Shown here piece after piece: positions 45,101 to 57,100 of a stretch of 64,000 nt of DNA (position 1 is the stretch's first letter; each line of letters opens with the position of its first letter). The stretch is from NCBI GenBank assembly GCA_029747015.1, contig JAKOGI010000179.1:462501-526500 (forward strand). Direction: 5' to 3'. Source of the stretch: Carnegiea gigantea. Lineage: Eukaryota; Streptophyta; Magnoliopsida; Caryophyllales; Cactaceae. Under the pieces are notes generated by a model. The model saw only the letters and a program-made list of their open reading frames with translations. It had not been told where the DNA came from and did no database searches. The position numbers were made by a program, and so were the translations under genes.

Positions 45101-48100
45101 GCTTCTTCTCCGAGTCACCAAAACATCTCTTATGGTTTGAGGTTGCACTCAACTAACCCCCATCAAAGAAAGAGACAAATGCCACAAAGCGGGAACCCAC
45201 CGACAATGGACAAAAAGGTGGGTCTACTGACTCCTCACCAAAACACATAGGACACCTACTAGCTAACTTGAAGTTTCTCCTTTGGAGCATGTCCTCCATT
45301 GGAACCTTTCTTTTGTGGCTCCCCTAACTTGAAGTTTCTCCTTTGGAGCATGTCCTCCATTGGAACCTTTCTTTTGTGGCTGCCCAAACAAGAAAGCATG
45401 CTTTGGGGGGAGCTTTAGACTTTCGAATCGCCTTAGCTAGGAAATCAAGGGTAGTCGGCCTTTTGTACGTCTCCCTGCAATAACTTTTGACACTGAATTG
45501 CCCACTAGAGTTGTGAGGGCAAAGAATCTCATCATCACCCTTATAAGAGACCTTCATATTATCAAGCAAAGCCAAAAGATGCAACACACCCTCTTCTTCC
45601 CAATCATTCGGGCTTCTCACAAAAGTAATATTCCAGTGGTACTAATCCTAGTTTTAAAAAGCGCAAGGCGCATAGGGTCCCAAAGTGCAAGGCGCAAGAC
45701 GTGATACGAAGGCGCACGCATGATGGATGCGAGGCGCACTTCTATGCAAAATATTTTTTGTAAGTCTTTCAGATTTCACAGAGCACACACTTACTGTACA
45801 AGCATAGCTCACTTTTAAGCTCCTAAGGAAGGAAAAGAAGAAAAAAGGTAAAGGTAAGACCAAGAAAAAGAAGGGAAAAAAAAAGATATGTTATCTTATC
45901 ATCATAATTCCTCAATGCACACACTTACTGTACAAGCATAGCTCACCTTTAAGCTCCTAAGGAAGGAAAAGAAGAAAAAAGGTAAAGGCAAGACCGAGAA
46001 AAAGACAAAAAAGAGAAAGATATAGACTTGCATCTTTGAGGCGCACCTCATCCCCTCCGAGGCGCTAACCTTGTAGTCTCACGCCGAGGCGTGCCTAGCG
46101 ATGCCTCAAGTGGGATTTTTTAAACTAAGGTACTAATTGCCATTCCAAGAGGCAACTTTATGCACAATTGCTTTTCTCAACTGAGCCATCCTAAGAAGAT
46201 CCAAGGATTGAAACGTAAGAGGTTGATCACCACACCACACATCATGCCAAAATAAGATCCTTGACCCATTTTTCACCCAATAATGCACAAGAGAGGGAGA
46301 ATGGTCGACATCACTCATAATAGATTTCCAATAGCCCACCCCATGAGCATAAGAGCTCTTCATACTCCAGTGTCCAACCCATACTTTGTTTCGATCACAT
46401 TTCTCCACATTGCTCTTCTTCCTTGGCAAACCTCCAAAGGCATTTGGCCTTGAGAGGTTTATTCGTATCTCGAAGATGTCTAATGCCAAGGCCACCCTCA
46501 TGTTTAGGGTGGCAGACATCGTCCCAATTGACCCAATGAAAACCATTGTTTAGGTCGCTGCTGGAGCAAAGCAAATCCCTCATGATTTTGTCTAATTGGT
46601 TGGCAATGCTATCCAGAATGGTAAGTAAAGACATGAAGTAAACAGGAAGACTAGATAAGGTGCTTTGCAGTAATTTTAGTCTACCCCCTCTAACTAGGTG
46701 GATGGTTATTCCTGATTTGCAACTCTTTTCTGTTGAGAAATGAGACCCTATTTTGAAGTGGTTAAAATCATGAAGGGTTTATTGTTCTTTGTAATGCAAG
46801 TATCCATATGAGCAGCTATTTGCTACACTTGCTAGCTTTTTGGAATATAATTATGGGTTGAGTCCCTTATTTATTCTATGACTAGATACAAGCTTTGCGT
46901 GAACTAGTATCAGAAAAGATGAAAATGAATAAGTGATTGCCTTGGTGATAATGTGATCAGTCATTGCTGCATTTTATCAGGAAAGAAAAAAAACTTATTA
47001 ATTTTGATTGTGATGACCCAGTCTGAGCTCTTGAGTGAGTATGTTAAGATGGTTCAAACAATATCTCTCAGCAGCTTTTTACATGTTGCATTTAGTAACC
47101 ACGATATGTTGTATGGTGATAGAAAAGTCTACGGAAGCAACCTGCTTGTTGAAGATATTTGGGACTTTAGGAACAAGAGGAGGATAATTTTTCCCCCCTC
47201 AATCAATGTGACTAACAATCAGCATTGTTGTTCAATGGTGTGAAACTACTTAAGTAGAATTTCATTACTTCGTTCTTTTTATATTCGCTATCAGAAAGAA
47301 AATGTAAAGAAGAGAATTTAGAATATATCATTTTGAACTTCTGATGATTATTAGGAGCTAACTTAACACTATTTTCTATTAACAGAGAATACTTAGTATC
47401 TCTACTCCATAATTGTTTGCGTCCTTATCATAGGCCGATGGACTGCATGGCAAAATATGATCTATATCCATGGGCAGTCTATCTCACTATTCATCTCAGA
47501 CCATACAGCCAATTGAAGACGAATCTCACATCTTTCAGAAATAGATAAATGAGTTGTATCAATCTAAGCAACTTTAAGATGAGAAGAATAGAGCATAAGC
47601 TTTATCTTGGGTCATTGAGATTTAGCACACTAGAATTCACAGTTCATGTATCTATTAAGATAAGACTAGTCAAATATTTTTATCATATATTCTACAATAG
47701 GGCTATATAGGGGGCTTTTTTTTTGTAATAAGGCCAAATTTTCAAAGTATGACAATCATATATGTGTTGAAATTGTGCAGGTGGCTTCCCTTCTCATAAT
47801 TCAAGGAAACAAATTTGGTGTCAGTGTATGCTTACATAGTAGTTATCCTGAACTCAACAGATCCTTGATCCATGGGTCAGGAGTCAAGACTACCTAGGGT
47901 TGGTAGATGTAGTCTGTTGGGCATTTTGTATTGGGGGAAACTTCTGTCTGTATTGTATTAGCCTATAGATTGTCTGATTTTTCCGGTAGTTTGCTGATAA
48001 GTAACTTGTCTTTAAAGTCTGGGTTCTGTATCTGGTGTGGATATGTGTCCACTGTGGCATGCATTATGCTGCATGTTTGCTGACAGTTAGCTCCTTTGTT

Positions 48101-51100
48101 GCTGATCTTTTTTCAGGAGTGATGATGAGGAAAATGCTTGTGAGCAATACTATGGGGACGTCAATTTTGATGATCTTGACCATATCTATGGATCACCTAA
48201 TGGAGATTCGGGTGGTGATGACAATGACAGAAAGGCAGTTAGTCCTTTGTCTCAGGAAAATTTCAATTCAGAGTTTCTGGAAGCAGTTAGTGCTTCGGCG
48301 GATGATTCCAGCTTGCCCAGTAATAATGATGAAAGCGAAACTTCTCTTTATGGGGTTGAGACTGCAGAAGTAGAAAATTTGGATTTTGAGAACAATGGCC
48401 TACTCTGGATTCCTCCAGAGCCTGAAGACGAGCATGATGATAGAGAAGACGACAGGGGAGCTAATATTTCTGATGATGAGGATAATGGCGATGCTACTGG
48501 AGAATGGGCATATCCGAACTCTTTAAGCAGCTTTACTAGTGCAGACCTTCACCACAGGGAAAAGTCGAATGAGGAACACCGGAAAGCCATGCGAAATGTG
48601 GTTGGAGGGCATTTTAGAGCACTGATAAGTCAACTCTTGCAAGTTGAAAACCTTCCTAGTAGTGAAGAGTATGACAAAGAGGGCTGGGTGGACATAATCA
48701 CATCTCTTTCATGGGAGGCTGCATCTATGCTTAAGCCTGATACAAGCAAGGGCAGTGGAATGGATCCTGGTGGGTATGTGAAGGTTAAGTGCCTGGCATG
48801 TGGGAAGCGGAGCGACAGGTTAGTTTATATTTAATATAATTACTGTTTTTGAGTGGCAGAAATTGCTTTTAGCTATCTATCACCATTGAAGTCCAATTGC
48901 AGACATTTCTATGGGACCTACCTGACGTAGACTCTCTGCTCAGCATGATTGCACAAATACGAGTAATACGGGCCCTCCCTGGGACCCACTGAAACAATAT
49001 CCCATGCATGGGAAGATATGTTGACTTATGAGTGTACATGTAGAGCTTCACCTGCCTTTGACCCTCCAAAAAGACAGGGGAGGCAGATCGGGAGAGAAAA
49101 ACAGGATAATATTCTGGCTGACATCATATTTGTTTATGTTACTTAAAACTCTGGCCTTTTCTGGAGTCTGGCCAACTCTGGTAACTCGTAGGTCTTACCA
49201 TTGTGTAAAATTTGGGAGAGTATCAATATCTTGAGGGAAAAAGGTTTCTGTCTTTCTGCTACAGTCTTGTGATGTTAATTACATTTCGCAATATCGAGCA
49301 TCCTTTATCTTCGAATCCTTTCTTAGGATCATTGTAATTATTTATGTATTTTCTACTTTGATTTCATCAGTGTGGTGGTTAAAGGAGTTGTTTGTAAGAA
49401 GAATGTTGCACATCGGAGGATGACATCAAAGATTGATAAAGCACGTCTTTTAGTACTTGGGGGAGCTTTGGAGTACCAACGGATCTCAAATCACTTATCA
49501 AGTTTTGACACGTTATTGCAGCAGGTTGAGATTTTGTCTTTTTCGTTTGTTTCTGGATTAACTCAAATCATCATCTGTTTTTAGATGAATATTCCCATGT
49601 GTCTGTGCAAACCTTCAGGTAAAATTTTGCTAATGTCTTCTCATCCTTTGTTAGGAAATGGACTATCTGAAGATGGCTGTTGCCAAAATCGATGCTCATC
49701 ATCCCAACATTGTATTAGTGGAGAAGTCTGTGTCACGATTTGCCCAGGAGTACCTCCTGGAAAAAAACATCTCTCTTGTCCTGAATATCAAGAAGCCACT
49801 TTTAGAGCGTATTGCTCGCTGCACTGGTGCACAAATAGTTCCGTCCATTGACCATCTTAAGTCACCAAAATTGGGTTACTGCGAATCTTTTCATGTGGAG
49901 AGGTACTTTGAGGAACACGGAAGTGCTAACCAAGGTGGGAAGAAACTGACAAAGACCTTGATGTTTTTTGAGGGCTGCCCTAAACCCTTGGGTTGTACTG
50001 TAAGTTATCTGATCATTTGACAGAAACTCACAGATGTCAGTTGGTTGTATTGCATCACCCTATATCTTCTACGTTGTGCAGCGTCTAGTCATAGTAGGTT
50101 TGAGTTCTATTTCCAGCAGGCTATTGGTTTTGTTCTTTCCATATGCAGAAAGACTTCGGATCATAGGAGAAGAACAAAGCCACAATAAATTCTCCTGAGA
50201 TATGTAAAATGCAATTTTATTTACCTGTTCAAGATGCAGTATTAGGGTTAAAACACTGCAGATTTGAAAAATAATCTGTACAATCATCTCTGCTGGGACG
50301 TCGATCAGTTCCTTGATTCAATTAGATTGGAGGAAGAAAAATGACACTCTTTTAGGTCTTTTGATTCTTATTTTTGGTACTATAGAGTAAGGATTCAAAA
50401 TGCGGTTTCAGTTGTGTTACCACGTAGTTGCTCCTATGGACAATCATGTAGCATATTGTGGTGAAAACGCAGTTCCCGCCGCTTCAAAACCTGTCCAACG
50501 TGCCTGTGTTGTCGGTAAACAGCCTTATGTTGAATCCATGCTGTAGAACTTGTGTAGCCATGTAGGATGTTCTGCGTTTTTGTTTTTCCATACTTTATAT
50601 TCCAAAAATAATGTTAGAACTTTGCTTGTTGTTAGCAATCTACTTTCTGCATCACCTGATTTATTGTGTCTTCTGAGTAGTAGTTTGAATTATTTCCTTT
50701 CTTTTTCTCCCAGATATTGCTCAAGGGAGCTTCTGGGGATGAGTTGAAAAAGGTGAAACATGTAGCTCAGTATGGAGTATTCGCTGCATATCATTTGGCT
50801 CTGGAAACATCGTACCTAGCAGATGAAGGTGCATCTCTGCCTGAACTTCCTCTGAAGTCTCCAATAACTGTTGCATTGCCTGACAAGCCGTTAAGCACCA
50901 ATAGATCCATCTCCACTGTACCTGATTTCGTTTCCCGTGCAACTGAAAGGCCTCGAAGTGAGAGTGATAAGTTAACTGGTGAACCACAGCGATCAAGCAA
51001 TGATTCGACTTCACAGATGCCTTCATCAGTAACTGTCAGTTCCTTACCGGGATCAGATTACAACCAAGGGAGCTCTCCAACGCATTGCATGGAGGTGTCG

Positions 51101-54100
51101 TTAAGTTCTTTGCAATGTTCTACAGTGAGGTCCTGGCCTTCTTCAGCATCTCATGGACCTAGTGCTCAGTGCAATGATACGTCCAAAGATTGTGCCTCGG
51201 AGCAAATCAGCAGCTTAAGTGTGAATCATTTTCCCGATAGTCAGGCTGCTGCAGGAGGAACAGATGAGACTCTTCGAAGTGATTATGTAATTTCTAGTTC
51301 TCTCAGGGCGTTAGCGCCATCAGGACAGGTTGTTTGCAAGATGAATGACGATGTTAATGCCTTGAGTGAACATATCGTTGATGGATCATGGCTTCCATCA
51401 GAACAAAACTGTAATGATCTAAATGGGAAAGTTCAGTCTTTGAAGGAGGATTTTCCACCCTCACCTTCTGATACTCACAGTATATTGGTTTCGTTAACAA
51501 CACGCTGTGTATGGAAAGGAGTTGTCTGTGAAAGGGCACATCTTTTCCGTATCAAGTACTACCGAAGCTTTGACAAGCCTTTGGGTCGGTTTTTGCAGGA
51601 TGACTTGTTTGATCAGGTATGTTCGTTTAGCCATTTTTGATGTCTGCTCTCTCTTGTTTGAGAATGCAGACCTCTACTTCAAATCATTTGATTGAAAGTG
51701 TTCCTTTCTTTTGGATTTGCTTGAAGGGCTACCGCTGCCGTTCTTGTGATATGCCATCGGAAGCACATATTCATTGTTACACCCACCAGCAAGGCAGCCT
51801 TATTATCTCTGTAAGGAAACTTGCTGAATCTCTACCAGGGGAGAAAGAAGGGAAAATCTGGATGTGGCACAGGTGCCTCCGATGTCCTCGGATCAAGGGA
51901 TTTCCTCCTGCTACGAGAAGAGTTGTGATGTCTGATGCCGCTTGGGGGTTATCCTTCGGGAAGTTTTTGGAGCTCAGTTTTTCAAACCACGCAGCTGCTA
52001 GCAGAGTTGCTAGTTGTGGCCATTCTCTTCACAGGGATTGCCTTAGATTCTATGGGTATGTATCTATCATGTATCCAATGTGCACTTCTTCCATCTTTAG
52101 ACAATCATCATCTGTTATAGTAGGCTTATTGTATTTTGGGGTCATATAATGTCCTCATCCTTAATGCACTAGGAGCAACTATAAGCATGATGATGCAATT
52201 TGGCCTCACTAACTTCTTACTGTCAAAGTATTTATTGATTGTTTCTTTGTTTGATAATTACCAGAGACAGTTGTGGACCTGGGATTGGTAACTAAGAAGG
52301 TTTTATGCATCCTTCCCTGTAGGTCCCTTTTTCTGGATTCCAGTCGTTCAGGTTTTTATGATAAAAAAAATGTAGCGTATTCTGTTATCAGTCGATCTCA
52401 TGCGCCATTGTAGAATTATGCGACCAAACCGGACCATTATCACGAATCCAACCTAGATTTGGGGTGTGCAAATTTTCTAGAATGAAGTCAGCTAACTAAT
52501 GATTTTTATTAAGTTCATCGATGCTTCTCCATTGTAATGTCCGATATGCTTTATGTTTGTTCTTTCTTTTTAAATTCTTTTTAACTAGTTATAAACTGTC
52601 TTCCACTCTCTTGTATCTGCTGCTGTCAGAAGGGGCTCTTTTGCGGCTATTGTAACTGCTTTCTTTGGTAGTCATTGATATAGGGAAGTCTATTCCCAGG
52701 CTCACGTCTACAGTGTTATGTCCTGAAATAATTTAGGAAAGTAGTCTGGCGAACCTTTTATCTGCGGCTCGGGCATTCTTCATCATTGGCTTTTCATGTT
52801 GCTTGTTCTCCCATGCAGTTGTGGCAGTATGGTTGCTTGCTTCCGCTATGCCCCAATTGTTGTTCACTCTGTCTGCCTTCCACTGTCAAAGCTTGAATTT
52901 GATTGTGATAATCAGGAATGGATTCGAAAAGAGGCAAACGAGGTGGAATAAGCCTTCCCTTTATCTTGTGTCTTTTCATTGTGAAGTTCCTTCATGATCT
53001 TGCGATAATTTGGTTGTTTTGCAGGTACAGTACTTGGGTGAACTTCTATTTACCGAAGTTCGCAATGCACTTAATCAGATATCTGAGAAACTGTCCAGGT
53101 CTGGATTGCTGGAAAGTGGTGGCACAAAGGCATGTGGTCTTAGAAAACGCATTTTGGATCTAGAAAGGATGCTGAAGAAAGAAAAAGCAGAATTTGAGGT
53201 TTTTTCCACGCACTATTTCTTTCACTCCTTTCCTTTCCAACTGTAATTTAACCAGGAGGATAAAGAGCAATTCGTAAGGTTTATAACAATGAGAATGGCT
53301 AGAACCATCTACTGAACCAAATTCTTTCATATATGCTGATGTGATCCATGGCTAGGCTTGAAGGAATATATGCCCTTGTTTAGCCCTTTACCTTAGCGAC
53401 CCTGTCAACTTTTCGAGCATAATACTTCAAGTCGTTGTGAACTGTTAATGTTCTAGGTTTCTTCTTTTATTGGTGCCACTTTGTCATTCTGCTCTGCGCA
53501 TAACACCCTCCTCTTTCTGTTTCCTTTTCTTTTCTTCTCTTTTTTTTTTTTGTGGGGGGGGGGGGGGGCGCTGTTGAACGTGTTATTGTCATCGTGGCTC
53601 ACTTGTGGAAAGGCTTGATGTAGAATTGGACAAAATAAGTGATTATCTTTCTGGGATTTGGCAGGATTTCCTGCAGAAAACGTTGGACGAGGAAGGAAAA
53701 ACTGGAAATGCTGGCATTGATATTCTGGAAATTAATAGGTTGAGGTGGCGATTACTTTTCCAATCTTACATTTGGGATCAACGCTTGATTTATGCATCTA
53801 CTCTGCACACCAGCACGCCCCATGATAGGCTTGACGGTCTTATGCTTAAATCTGTGGAGGAATCCCTAATTAAGGCAGACAGGATTGGAACCAATGTGGG
53901 TGGTACAGCACATGAGTTGGGCATTTCTGGTGCTGTAAATGGCCCCAATGTTGACCAGCTTAACCGGCCTACTTCATGTTTTGGAGAAAGAAATTTTGAT
54001 CAGGAAATGGGGTACAAGGAAGAGGGAGAGGTCTTACCTTATCAGGCCAACACAAGTGAATCTAATTCATGTAAATCTGAAGATGCAATTCGTCGAGCTC

Positions 54101-57100
54101 TTTCGGATGGGCAGTTTCCAATAGTGGCAAATTTATCTGATACCCTTGATGCTGCATGGATCGGTGAAAGCCACTTAGGTAGTGTCACAGCCAAGGAGAA
54201 TTCTGCAATAGATAAATCGATTATCAGGTCAAATACAGCAAGTTCCAATTTTGAGAATTGTACTGATGATCAAAACGACACTGAGATACGTTGTGCTTCC
54301 AGCCTCGCGTTGCCACCCAAGGTTCCTGATAATGTGGACAGCTCTACTAGTTGGTTGAAGGTACCCTTTACCAACATATACCAATCCCTGGGCAAGAGTG
54401 CCTTATGGAATTCTCAAAAGCTTGACACTGTTGGAGAGTACAACCCAGTATTTGTTTCATCATTTCGTGAACTGGAACGTCAGGGAGGAGGTGCTAGATT
54501 GCTCCTTCCTGTGGGCGTTAATGATACTGTTATACCAGTTTATGATGATGAACCGACTAGTGTCATAGCATATGCACTTGTCTCGCCTGATTATCACTCT
54601 CAGATGTCTGAAGATTCTGAGTTGAAAAAGGACGGGCTAGAATCTGCAGTCTCTCTGCCCCTAATGACTTCAGCAAATGTCCAATTACATTCACCAGTTG
54701 AACCTTCATCTGGGTCCACAAGAAGTTTGGGCTCTTATGACGAATCACTCTCAACCACCTCCGGGTCAAGGACTTCCTTCAGCTTGGATCCAGTGCTGCA
54801 CACCAAGGCTTTGCATGCCAGAGTTTCTTTTTCAGACAATGGACCCCTTGGAAAAGTTAAGTACACTGTCACTTGTTATTATGCGAAACGGTTTGAGGCG
54901 CTGAGAAATATCTGTTGCCCTTCTGAATTGGACTACATCCGATCTCTCAGCCGCTGTAAGAAATGGGGTGCGCAGGGTGGGAAGAGCAATGTATTCTTTG
55001 CTAAAACTTTGGATGACAGATTCATAATTAAACAAGTTACAAAGACAGAGCTCGAGTCATTTATCAAGTTTGCACCAGCATATTTTAAGTATCTGTCCGA
55101 ATCTATCAGCACTGGCAGCCCTACCTCTTTGGCAAAGATCCTGGGAATTTATCAGGTACAATGTTGAACTATAATCTTTCAATGTTGAAGGCAGTATTGC
55201 TTAAAGAGCCCTTGTGATCATGATTCTGAAATTGAGGTAGATTCTGTTATAGAACTCCAGTTTATGAGTCAACAACTATGTTACACGGACTCGGGTATGG
55301 GGTGTTGGACATGGGTATGGATCCGAGTCTCCAACCCGTCGAAGCTCAAATGTTAGGACATGGGGACATTGTCCAAATTTTGGACACGTATATGAGGACT
55401 CATCATTTTATATTTGTAAGTTGCAATTTCAAATTAATCTTTCGTATTTCAATAATTAAAAGGTTGTCCGCTTAGCAAACCATTAAACATTAATGATCTA
55501 TTAACAAATGATTAATGAAGAGGAAAAAGGATCATATATTCCAAATTTTTTTCACCCCTGGTGCTTTAGAGTCTAGATAAGGGTCCGACATTTATCCCAT
55601 GTCCCATCGATGGAGCGTCGTGTCCGACACGGGTACGGCGGGGCAAAATGGAGAGTCTGGGTATCATAAGTCAACAATAAAGAAGATAGCATTATTTTTT
55701 CTTGCCTCTTACTTGCCAAATTGAGCAGGATTCTGAGATTATGGCATCTACAGCATCTTTGATGAATGTTAAAGCATTTACTGCTCATTATGTCTTTCTT
55801 CCTTTCTTCTCTTGTCTTTTTGGTTCAAATAATGGTAGCTACAGCATCTTTGACATTATGGCATCTACAGCATCTACAGGAGTGAGACTATGGCATCTAG
55901 ATCATCTTTGATAAATGTTAAAGCATTTACTGCTCATTATGTCTTTCTTCCTTTCTTCTCTTGTCTTTTTGGTTCAAATAATGGTAGCTACAGCATCTTT
56001 GACATTATGGCATCTACAGCATCTACCTGAGTGAGACTGTGGCATCTAGATCATCTTTGATAAACGTTAAAGCATTTACTGCTCATTATGTCTTTCTTCC
56101 TTTCTTCTCTTTTATCTTTTTTGTTGAAATAATGGTCTCAAGATTGCACGATTGTATAACAATATATGCTGTCCTAATAGCTGTGGTTGTCGAGGCTTAT
56201 AAACTTTGTACAATGTCTACAGAAAGTGGATCAAGAATATGTTTTTCTGTTTCTTTTCTTATCACACAGTGAGTCCTGTAAAATATCTTGTCTGAATGAG
56301 AACTCTCCCCCCCCCCGTCTCTCTGCATTAAAAAGATTTGTCAGACATGTCTGTCTGTCTATGTATGCATGTATGTATGTAAGCATGTACATATTGTATG
56401 TATGTATGTAGCATGTCATGCATGCATGTATGTTTTATGTTTTGCTTTGTTTTGGGCTTTTGATGGTGATTCCATTTTCTGAACTCATATTGTCTCTCTC
56501 TCTTTGTCCGCATGTGTGTGTGTGTGGATCTCTCAAACAGGTTACATCGAAGCATCTTAAAGGAGGAAGGGAGTCCAAGATGGATGTTTTGGTAATGGAA
56601 AATCTCTTGTTCAGGCGTAATGTTACACGGCTTTATGACCTGAAGGGTTCCTGTAGATCTCGATATAATCCGGATTCCAGTGGTGGGAACAAAGTTTTGC
56701 TGGACCAGAACTTAATTGAGACCATGCCTACGTCTCCAATTTTTGTAGGGAGCAAGGCGAAGCGGCTGCTAGAAAGAGCTGTTTGGAATGATACATCCTT
56801 TCTTGCTGTAAGTTACTGGGCTTTTGACTTTCATTACCCTGGCATCAGTTATTGACAAGATTAACTGTTCCCCTCTAAGCAGAGAGAAATTTATAGTTGA
56901 GACCTTGGAGATGCCTTTCTGAACTTTGAGCTGATGTAATGTATTTGTCTCCGAAAATGAAACAATGCTTTGTCAAATTCTCATTCCTAAATTTTTTGGA
57001 CTAGCTAACAATTCCCTCCCCCCCCACCCCCCCCTCAAAAAAAAAGAGAGGCTGGGATGGAAAGAGAAAGAAGAGATTGTTGCACTTGGCATATGTGCAA

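Larger units (their letters stand above)
44770..46720 (-). pseudogene. L1-type LINE 3' fragment within intron 1
   Basis: The minus strand gives the region after RT in plant L1s: GGRL-like start near 46690, [45 protein letters not shown] (near 46450), [11 protein letters not shown] (46240), then FSVKSY and [13 protein letters not shown] (near 45500-45400). The plus-strand start, C-rich then CTGATAAAGTACTC, resembles an antisense L1 3' end. Interrupted by a MITE at 45647-46129. Confidence 0.75.
42804..48116 (+). other. FAB1 intron 1, 5.3 kb, transposon-rich
   Basis: Donor AG|GTAATG and acceptor TTTTTTCAG|GAG. It contains a Harbinger-like MITE (43641-44020), a possible SINE (44375-44530), an L1 fragment (44770-46720) and a MITE nested in that fragment (45647-46129). 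The remaining 46721-48116 has no recognised element. Confidence 0.85.

Noticed and set aside
49001..49012. Palindrome CCCATGCATGGG in FAB1 intron 2
   Set aside because: An isolated 12-base palindrome; no flanking duplication or other evidence of an element.
55732..56136. CRISPR-like regular repeats
   Set aside because: The whole 149-bp unit is repeated with no unique spacers, inside a plant intron.
56328..56555. Open frame over the ATGT microsatellite
   Set aside because: Microsatellite translation within a FAB1 intron.
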